Shown here: piece after piece, positions 55,400-64,000 of the stretch
Position numbering within the stretch: position 1 is the first letter of the stretch
How the letters are laid out: each line of letters begins with the position of its first letter
NCBI GenBank assembly: GCA_019321725.1
Contig: CM033113.1
Span: 6,014,001-6,078,000, forward strand
Length of the DNA stretch: 64,000 nucleotides
Source: Paulownia fortunei
Taxonomy: Eukaryota; Streptophyta; Magnoliopsida; Lamiales; Paulowniaceae
Direction of reading: 5' to 3'
Made by a program: the position numbers and the translations under genes
The notes under the pieces: generated by a model
Database searches by the model: none
Told to the model about the DNA's origin: nothing
The model's input: only the letters and a program-made list of their open reading frames with translations

Positions 55400-57514
55400 A
55401 ATCAACAAGTTCCTGTTGTGTACCATACACCACCAGCTGTTGCAAAGATAATACCCGCAGATGTTCAATCAGCCTGCTCATTTGTCACTTCAGCTTTGAA
55501 GGCCTGGGCATTACCTCCTAAAATTTCTTCAATATGAATAATGTTCTTGTTGCAATACATATCTGTGCAGACACATGCTACATTCTCATCGATTCCCTTT
55601 CTAATGATCTATTCTCTATTCCATTCTGGTCTGATTGAACTTTTTGCAACTCCTGTGTTGATATTCACATCCCATGAACATTGGTTCAAAATGCTACCTA
55701 ATCAGAAGCATTCAGATATTTAATGCTATAACAATGATAAATTACATGTATTTGATTCTTTTGCTGGTTCCAGACCATTTAGGATAGTCCATTGATCAAT
55801 TGAATTGCAGTTCACATTACAAAGAATAATTGCAAGGAAGCAACAATGAACTAAGTGCTTCATTGAGTCCTTCTTGTTTTTGCTTGATATTGCATAAAAC
55901 CCAAGGACCTCATGATTGTTCCATGGAAACCATACAGATAAGCTGTAAGTGTACTTTGCTCCCAGGTGCATGATAATTCTGGCAGAAAGCAATGCATTCT
56001 TAGTATGTATTATGATTTTTTTTTAATAAAGGTATCCAAACACTTTTTCAATTGCATAAATTATTCATTTTTTAACATTTGAAAAGATTGTCACATTAAT
56101 TAGTTTATGTCGTCAACATCAATAATAAGACAGTAACTCCGAAACAGAGGTCGCAGTAAGAGATCATGAAATAATTAAATTGGTGTATTTGGTTTGTTAA
56201 AGTGACCACAATTATCTTTGTTAAATAATGAAATAAAAACTCGTATCTTTTAGATTAACATGTCGCATGAATCCAAAACATGCATTAGTATCAATTTTAA
56301 AACTAAATCCAAAATTACCGAGTATTCAGCAATTGCTAGTTTTAAATTACTAATGATACATACATAGACATTAAAAATGAAATGAAAACATAGTACGAGA
56401 ATAAAAAGGAAGAAGAAATTAGCAGAATCGCAACTGAAATGAGGGCGCATTAATCGGATTTCCACAGAAGACAAATGGACTGCAATAACAAAGGCAGTCA
56501 ACCTGCTGGAGCAAAATTCGTATTTATTATTATTATTGTTGTTGTTGTTGTTACTTCTCCTATCATATAGATGGTTATTGATCCTACGTACATTTTTCTT
56601 CCTTCGATTCCTCTGCTGCTCTGAGCACAAAGGAAGAAAATAATAGCAGAAGAAAAAAGAAAGAAAAAGATTTGAGATATTTCTGTATCTCCAGGCTGAT
56701 CATATAGGCTGGCTGCTTATCTGTTGAAGGAAAAGAGGAGGACGAAGAATTTAAGTACAAAGGGAATTGTTTGTCATTCCATTTGCATTCCTTTGAATGT
56801 CTTCTTCCTTGCATTGTCTTGAAGTGAACTATATTTTGAGGTACGTTAGATTCTTGTGCATGAATTTTTTAAAATTGGGAATGGAGTTTTTTTTTTAGGA
56901 ACAATGATTAAAGGCATATTTTCAATCATATAAAAATAATTTTGTGATTTTTAAGAGAGCAAAATTTTAAATTTATTTTTATGTTTGTATACACTTGAGG
57001 GGGACGACTCCCTGCCAGCCTCAGGCTCCCTACATGTAATGTCGTGAATATTTAGGTTTGGTTCCTATTTGGAATATTTCATAGGTTTTTTAAAGCCCCA
57101 GAATGAAATGAATATTATTGTGCTCTTCTGATTGAAATGCATGCAGTTTATCATGAGAAAGGCCTTTTCTTGTTCTATTTTTCCAGGACATAATCACACA
57201 CCAAAGATTTGAAAAAGAAAAGGAAGGAAGGAAAAGCTAATAAAATATAAAAAAGAAACTATCTGGATGCCCAAAAGGGACATATTTCCCTGATAACTTG
57301 GCTTGATTTATGCAGAGATGGTTTTAGATTGATAGCAATCTTGTCTATAGAGTAATTGCAAAAAGATAAATGTAAATTCATAACAAGCTTGATCATGATT
57401 GTTTCTATAAAAAATAATTGGGAAAAATGATGTTTCTACTGGGGTGACACGTTGATTGCTTGATGGTTAACCTTTTTCTGGTGATTTTCCAGTTTGTAAG
57501 AGACGAGAGATACG
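55400..57514. other. Spacer between thiolase and WEB-family gene
   Basis: Thiolase 3' UTR, then AT-rich DNA, a TAT/GTT trinucleotide run (56520-56551) and the leader of the WEB gene. A likely leader exon ends near 56841 (ATATTTTGAG/GTACGT), with an acceptor TTTTCCAG at 57485-57492, which would give a leader intron of about 650 bp. No other coding exon. Confidence 0.45.
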
Positions 57515-59421
57515 ATGTTTGGTTTCACTGTAAAAGCACGGCAAAATGGGCCAGGATCTCCCAGGGCAACAATTTCTTCAAGAGCAGATGTCGGAGAGAT
57601 TGATACTAGAGCACCTTTTCAGTCAGTCAAGGCTGCCGTAAGTTTATTTGGTGAAGTTGGCTCGCCCAGATCAACGCCAGTGACAAAGAAGTCGAAAGCT
57701 GAAGAGGTATCCATAATGCAAAGTTATATAATTGATGCAAAGTAATGTGTTAAAATGCCCTTCTGATGGTGGGATTTTGAGTGTAATATTTCTGTATTTG
57801 AACAGGGGTTCAATCCCATGTTACTTAATTCAACCATCTGATGCTAGTCGAATGATTTACCTTTGTGCTGCAGAGAGTGCTAGAGAAGGAGACACAACAT
57901 CACATGATGCTTAGGGAACTTGACTACTACAAGGATCACCTGAGAAGTGCAGAAACTGCAAAAGCTCAAGCTTTACGGGAGCTGCAGAGGGCTAATAGAA
58001 CGCTACAAGAACTGACAAACAAGCTTGAAACTCTTAGTGAATCCAAACAAGCATCAATTAAAGCTACAGAAGCTGCAAAAATTAGAGCTAAGGAACTGGA
58101 AGAGCAGCAATCCCTCAGAGCTCAACTAGGTAGTGAAGCATGGAAACTGGATGTCGACAGTGAGAGAGAACGTTACAAGGCCACTACAGGAGAACTCATT
58201 GCTATTAAACAAGAGCTTGCAAATCTACGACAGGATTTTGACGCAGCCTTAGAAGCAAAACTGGCTGTGTTTCAGAAAGCAGAAGATGCCCAACACACAG
58301 CCCAGATGAATCAGGAGAAGCAAAGCGAGCTCTTGAAAGAAGTTGCTGCACTTTGTCAAACACTTGACCAAGTGAAGCTCGCCTCCCTTCAGGCCCAAGA
58401 AGAACACTTGAAGCTTATTGCACAGAAGGATGATTTCTTGCTGAATCATAAATCAGCTAAGGAAGAAGCCGAAAAGGAAATCAAGCGTTTGAAAGAAGAA
58501 TATGAGCCTACAGAAAGTCTCCAGGAGAAGCTTGAAGAAACAATGGAGGCAATCAAGGTTTTGCAGGGACAGCTGAATGATATCCAGGCTTCAGATTTGT
58601 ATTCCATAAAAACCAGGGTTTCAGAGCTTGACAATGCTAAAAAGACATTGCAAGAAGCTGTTGCAGAAGAAAATTCACTCCAAAGTTCTGTTCATTCAAT
58701 TAAACTGCAGTTGGAGGAAGTGAAGGGGGAGCGTTCAGAATCAGAGGAGAAGGCAATAGAAGCAGAATCAACTGTTGAGCAAATGCAGGCTGATTTAGAG
58801 AAGAGGAAGACTGAACTTGAGACAGCTATGTTGGGATCTGCTTCCGTTATGCAAGTTTCTCTCGAAAAGCTTTCAGCAGAAGCTGAAAAGGCTAGACATG
58901 AAGCAGAAGAAAGTAAGAAGAATGCTGAGTTATTAAAGCAAGAAGCTGAAGCAGCAAGAATTGCGACCAAAGAAGCTGAGGAAAAGCTGAAGATTGCTTT
59001 AAAGGAGGCTGAAGCAGCCAAGGCTGCAGAGAAGCTTGCACATGACCAAATTTATAATTACCCAAGAAGTGAAGCTGCTGACTCGAAAGGTTCAGGATCC
59101 ATTAGGAAGATCAGATTGTCTGTTGAGGAGTTTGACTTGATGAACAAGAAGATTGAGGGATTCAGAAATCAGGCTGATTTAAAAGTGGCAACTGCCATGG
59201 CCCAGGTAGAGACTATAAATGCAACTGAGAAAGGAATTTCAGAGAAACTGGAGGTGATCTTGAAAGAGAATGAGGCCATACAATCAGAAATCAAGGATGC
59301 TCTAAAAAGGGCAGAAATGGCAGAGGCCGCTAAAAGGGTAGTGGAGAGTGAACTCCAGAAATGGCGTCAAAACGAACAGAGAGAAGTTGGAAAACCATCT
59401 AGTAATTCTGAAGCAAAATAG
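57515..59421 (+). CDS. WEB-family coiled-coil protein (WEB1/PMI2-related)
   Basis: Plant-specific coiled-coil protein of the WEAK CHLOROPLAST MOVEMENT UNDER BLUE LIGHT family, whose known members WEB1 and PMI2 tune light-driven chloroplast movement; this copy's role is inferred only. Exons 57515-57706 and 57874-59421 join in phase 0 to 579 residues. Residues 27-47 carry the family box VGEIDTRAPFQSVKAAVSLF. After a Ser/Pro/Lys spacer, residues 65 to about 440 are nearly continuous heptad coiled coil rich in Glu, Lys, Ala and Gln. Then IRLSVEEFDLMNKKIEGF, the usual family motif near the C-terminal part, and a last helix ending KRVVESELQKWRQ, again a family hallmark. The C-terminus is shorter than in long family members, lacking the Lys/Pro tail. 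Start chosen at MFGFTVKARQ just after the leader acceptor. Confidence 0.9.
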
Positions 59422-60139
59422 AAGTGAGTATATGGTTAACTGAAAGATAGCTGTTTCAGGAATTGAAGATCTTCAGGAAAGGAATTGCAAAATCAACCAC
59501 CTCTTGTATTTTATGGAATATATTAGATTGCTTATCCGTCACAAAAATGAGAGAAAAATGAGAGAAAGAGCATATCAGATAAGCATCTCCATGAGCTATA
59601 AGCGGCCAGAAAAGCTCAAAACTCATGTTTTTATGCTGCTTTTCCATGAAAGATTTATAGAATTAGCCTCAAAAATCAATATAATCTAGTCCTCTGATGT
59701 AACACAGAAATTTCAATTATGTAAGAACTGCATGGATTTAAATATGTAGCTTCGTCCCTCAAAATTTGCACAAGATGTCAAATTTCCTTTCACACTTTAT
59801 AACTCACGTTAAGCTAACACCCGTGCAGCTGCAAGAAGATCAAACATACTTTATATCTTTCCTCCACACATTTATACATGTGATGGGATCCAAAAGCTGG
59901 ACAATTATAAATGACTTCATACATTCCCACATGTTGGGGACAGCTTCAACTTGATGTTTTGGCTGGCTCACATGTGACATTACATATATCATCTTTTTCT
60001 GTTCCCAGTGAAATGTTTACTAATTTAAGATATTGTTCATACAATTAATATCGGATAGCTAGAATAGTTAGAATGCTAGGAACACAAGATTTTGTGTAAG
60101 ACATGATTTAGCACCTCAAAACCAGAGATGAAGAATTGT
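59422..60139. other. Convergent spacer between WEB gene and SEC14-like gene
   Basis: About 720 bp with the 3' UTRs of two genes facing each other. Nothing else recognised. Confidence 0.6.
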
Positions 60140-62549
60140 CTAGCAATTGTCATCATTGATTTTCAGATCCTTCAATGATTTTGGTAATCTCTCTAGATCC
60201 TCAAATTTCTCTAATTCAGATTCCAAAATCTTGGCAATATCTCCTTCATCAACATCTTCAGGTAAAGTCACATGCACAGACCCCTGTTTAACTGGCTCAA
60301 CAGGTTCACGAACCAAGGATTGCTGCTTAATGTAATTGTAAAGTTGTTGGTGAAACGGATGGTCCAAGGAAAAGCAATTGTCAGCATAATTGTTTAATTG
60401 TTTTGAAGAGCCAGAACTTCTCTTACGGCAGAAATGGGGGAGGGAGGAATAATCCATTATCTGCACCAAACACAATCAGCAAAAGGTAGACGATTTTATT
60501 TCCTAAATTCTGAAAACCAAATAAGTTTGCAAAGCAATACGACAATGCAAGATTTATGCCATGGAATATGATGTTAATTTTTTAAAGAGAATGTATGCAT
60601 TAAAGAAAGACTAGGACAAAGAAACTACCTTCAACAGATCATCCTGTCCACAACCGGACAACACATTTATTTTCTTTCTTGTCCTCTCCTGCAGAAGTGG
60701 CTTAACAACCTGATAAGAGCTGAAAGGTTATGAACATGGCTCTGATGAGGATATCAAGAAACAGGTTATTTTTTTCGAATCTAAAGATATCTACAAGCAC
60801 TAAACTTCAGCAGCTTTGCAAAACAGAAAAGTAGATAGTTAACACCAATGGCCAAAAATGTGGGACAAACCTTCCAACAAGCGGAAAAGACATATGGGGC
60901 ATTCACAATGTAATAAGTTACTGTTTTCTCCGGATAGTTCAGATCATCAATAGAAGAAATAATTGTCATTAGCTGCATAAGAACAAAACCAGTGATATTT
61001 AAAGATAATGAAATAACAAAGAATTCCAGTAGATTTTATAATCACCCCTTGGAAAGGAGAATTACTAGCAAATGAAATAGGAATCTACTACTACTGATGC
61101 ACCTTTATCTGGTTTAATGCTGAGAGCTTCAACCCAGTCATATCAAGAACCTTTATACATTTGCTAATATGCCTCCCATACTTTTTTGTCGCAGCTGGCT
61201 AAAATAAACATGATAATTTAATCAGATGAGCAAATAAAAGGAGTAGGCAGAAAGAAGTATGAGCAAGCTTACCAAAATCACACGATCCCTATATTCGTTG
61301 ATCTGAATGTGGGATTGTACATAATAATGAACCTAAAAAGATAAATATATTCAAAGGCAAAAGAATGTTAACATTATTAAGCAAAAGAACTTCAGTAAAC
61401 ACATTAACTAATACTAGAAGAAAGGCAAAAAAGTATACAATATATCTGGAACAGAAATTATACAACATTTGTCTTATTCAAATTGGTTATGGCAATATGC
61501 AAAGATTGATGCACATGTGAAAAGGATAATTTTAATCACAGAAATAAATTTGTTTCATAACCAAAAGAAAATATAGCATTGATGGATCATACATTGACAA
61601 AATGATCATTTCATATGAGCAAGTTTCTAATGTAAATTAAATTAAAATGTATTTTCTAGGCAGCACGTGTTGGTTCACCAATAAATAAAATCCACATAGC
61701 AAAATATCATTTCCCATCATGAGCGTGTTATGACTCAAGTCAATCATTTTTGCTCACTTGATGTCTATTTCATGTCCTATGCAGTAGATGGCTAAATCCT
61801 TTATCCGAACCTGTGAGAGTCTCACTAAATTTGCAGAAGCTGATCCTTAGGTACTCCATTGCCTCTTTAGACTGACACATGTTCCCTGTTTGCTCTCATG
61901 TCATTATATAAATTGGTTTACGTAACAAGCCAAGTAAATTAAGCTATTCTTACGAAGGATTATGTGTATATAATACAGCAAGTGCCTGAAAAATTACTCA
62001 AAGTTTCTAAAAGGAAGCCTTAATCCTTGGAAGACACAATTAAACTGCTATTAACTAGTGAGATAATAACTAGGGACCATTTTCCGACTTGTAACTAAGA
62101 TGGTAGAGGGCAACATCAATAATTATGAAACAGAATAGCAGAATTGGAAAGACCACATCCACAAATATACATGGTTGGTTTACTTTTTAAGGTTTTGAAG
62201 TTAAAATGTCTTGTCATGTTATGATGTACAAATAAAATGGTATAAATTTGAATGAAGTCAGTCAGATGCTTAAAACTGAAATCTAATGCATAGTTAATAA
62301 TACTTACAGATGCTTGGTCAAATGTGCTCAGGCCTACGCCAACAGCAAAGACAGGGTGGCCCTATTGCAAAAATGCGTCATTATTAGTAAGAGCATGGAA
62401 TTTCATATCAAAGGAAAAGGTAAATTTCTTAGTATAAAATTGAACTTGTTCCTGCTCCATGAAATGCTCACCTCATTTGAGTAACCCGACATTCCTATAA
62501 GCTGTGAATCACGTATTGCTCCGTAAAGATCCACAGGAACAATGGGTTT
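60140..62549 (-). CDS. SEC14-like phosphatidylinositol transfer protein (3' part, cut by window edge)
   Basis: CRAL-TRIO lipid-binding protein of the Sec14p-like class, which exchanges phosphatidylinositol and phosphatidylcholine. Seven exons, 62549-62472, 62361-62308, 61332-61273, 61198-61103, 60972-60871, 60709-60629 and 60460-60140, all phase 0, give the last 263 residues. They read KPIVPVDLYGAIRDSQLIGM, GHPVFAVGVGLSTFDQAS, VHYYVQSHIQINEYRDRVIL, KVLDMTGLKLSALNQIK, YPEKTVTYYIVNAPYVFSAC, VVKPLLQERTRKKINVLSGC and IMDYSSLPHFCRK. These cover the CRAL-TRIO lobe, including the gate region. The tail (HPFHQQLYNYIKQQ, then acidic LPEDVDEGDIAKILESELEK) is family-typical. The N-terminal CRAL-TRIO-N helices are absent: no matching exon was found between 62550 and 64000, so they lie beyond the right edge after an intron of more than 1.4 kb. 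Similar to Arabidopsis At5g47730, from memory. Confidence 0.93.
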
Positions 62550-62659
62550 CTGTAGTAAAAAAATAGTAGTAGATTCAGAATGTATCATCAGAACTTAGGT
62601 AGTAATTACTTATGAAATGATTTCAAAGAAATCCATTTTAGGATACATTTTTTCCACAA

Positions 62660-63470
62660 ACATGTGTTTGTTTGTGGGTTTCTCTCAAAAAAAATTCCAT
62701 AATACATTTTTCCACTTTTCAAAACTATATCCACATTCAAACAACTCTTCACAAAAAAAATTCATGTCACATCAATTATAAACGTTACACTTTTATCCTC
62801 TACATATTAGTCCCAAAAAAATATATTCACATTCAAACATTTTTTCAAAAAAAATAAAAAAATGTCATATCATTACACTTCTGTCCGTCATCCAATCACA
62901 TTCTCAAAATTCATTCTCCTTTCTTTAAACTACTTCATCTCGCTTTTTTCTCACACATAATTTTTCAAAAAATGAGATGCAAATGTTTGGTCTTATTTTG
63001 GGTATTTTTGGAGAAGTTTATTGTGGAAATGCATATTGGGGTCGGACTGGGGAATGTATGGGGAATAAAAATGTGTTTGAATGAGTTAATGAGAAATAAT
63101 GATTTGATGTATTTTCATAGAAAATACGTTTAAATTGTTTAATTAGTGGTGTCACATCAAACTTTTATAGTATTTTATATTGTTATTATATTAAGGCAAT
63201 CAGGAAAAAAATATATTTTAAGATAATGATTGGAAATTTTCAATATATAGTGCTTATTCTTTAAAGTTATTGGAATGTTATAAATATATATATTTGAATT
63301 GATGTAATGGTTGGAAGATTTATAAAGATGAGAGAAGGGTGTTGGGAAAATGAAAATTCATTTTGGGATGCTTTGGGCAACTAAAATAACATTCCTCCAA
63401 ATACACTTACCAACCAAACGCATTTTTATTCTCGGGAGAGAAAATGCATATTTGAAAGAAACCAAACATA
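62660..63470. mobile_element. Probable non-autonomous inverted-repeat element in SEC14 intron
   Basis: Left arm TGTTTGTTTGTGGGTTTCTC followed by TCAAA and ATACATTTTT; right arm, read on the opposite strand, TGTTTGGTTTCTTTCAAA and ATGCATTTT. The inverted similarity spans about 45 bp at the two ends of an AT-rich, non-coding segment of about 800 bp. A target duplication could not be fixed, so boundaries and class are uncertain. Confidence 0.4.
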
Positions 63471-64000
63471 GTGCTATATATTCCTATGGAAGTACTAGTT
63501 ACCCATTACAGGAATTCTACGATTTGCACATTATGCCGAGATATCATCATTTGTGAAGGGGTTTTCTGTAAGTCTTTCAGAAATAGAGAAAGGAGATAAC
63601 AGCTCAAATTTTCCAGAGTGGCTTCAATCTCGCAAAAATCTGTTCTACATTGTAGATTTCGGGTATATTAAGTCATAAAAACAAGGTTTCATGTAATCTG
63701 GCCAGTCTTCATCATATGTCAAAACAAACTTAATCAAGGCAATGGATACAGAAAATAGTAAAGCAAAAATACAGGTAGCAAGCCAACAAAACAAACTTAG
63801 AAAAGTTGGTGGAAAAGATTGGTTGACAACAAGATGTTGTAAATCAACTAGTTTATTCGAATCAAAAAAATTAAATCTCGAAGTTAGTCACAGCTCATAT
63901 CAACTTTTCAAAGTTAAGACATAACAAGTTATATATTATAGAATCATAATCTTGTACAACACGAGCATTTTACTACTTACCCCTAACATACCGTCAATGT

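Noticed and set aside
56250..56630. 126-residue minus-strand frame with poly-Asn
   Set aside because: Produced by a TAT/GTT trinucleotide run; no recognisable domain.

Overview
This is nuclear DNA from a flowering plant, almost certainly a eudicot. It has an AT-rich background, genes with many short introns bounded by GT-AG, and plant-only families (SnRK1 beta subunit, EPF-like peptides, LEC1-type NF-YB, WEB family). The protein sequences do not let me name the species. No bacterial, organellar or viral segment, rRNA cluster or CRISPR array was seen.

Layout. 0.4-1.9 kb (-): 5' part of a KINB2-like SnRK1 beta subunit, running off the left edge. 5.3-6.9 kb (-): secreted Ole e 1-like protein. 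8.0-9.8 kb (-): two tandem EPF-like cysteine-rich peptide genes that also share promoter sequence. 10.7-11.1 kb: a hAT-type MITE with an 8-bp target duplication. 12.6 kb (+): a candidate 59-aa membrane protein. 15.0-17.3 kb (+): a LEC1/L1L-type NF-YB with seed-type promoter motifs. 17.9-22.2 kb (-): tRNA m1G9 methyltransferase TRM10. 25.3-42.1 kb (+): cohesin cofactor PDS5, rebuilt as 33 in-frame exons (1654 aa). 43.3-46.6 kb (+): ALKBH2 DNA demethylase. 49.2-55.4 kb (+): cytosolic-type acetoacetyl-CoA thiolase, whose last intron holds a 991-bp MITE. 57.5-59.4 kb (+): WEB-family coiled-coil protein. 60.1-62.5 kb (-): SEC14-like lipid-transfer protein, running off the right edge.

The genes are independent units, not an operon or pathway cluster. 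The order L1L - TRM10 - PDS5 - thiolase - SEC14 matches, from memory, an Arabidopsis chromosome 5 block (At5g47670 to At5g47730), so the right three quarters of the window looks like conserved ancestral gene order with ALKBH2 and the WEB gene in between. The variable parts are the left intergenic DNA, the tandem EPFL pair, the MITEs and several tandem repeats. I found no clear evidence of a new multi-gene system. The best leads are the EPFL duplication, the small membrane ORF and the thiolase C-terminus.
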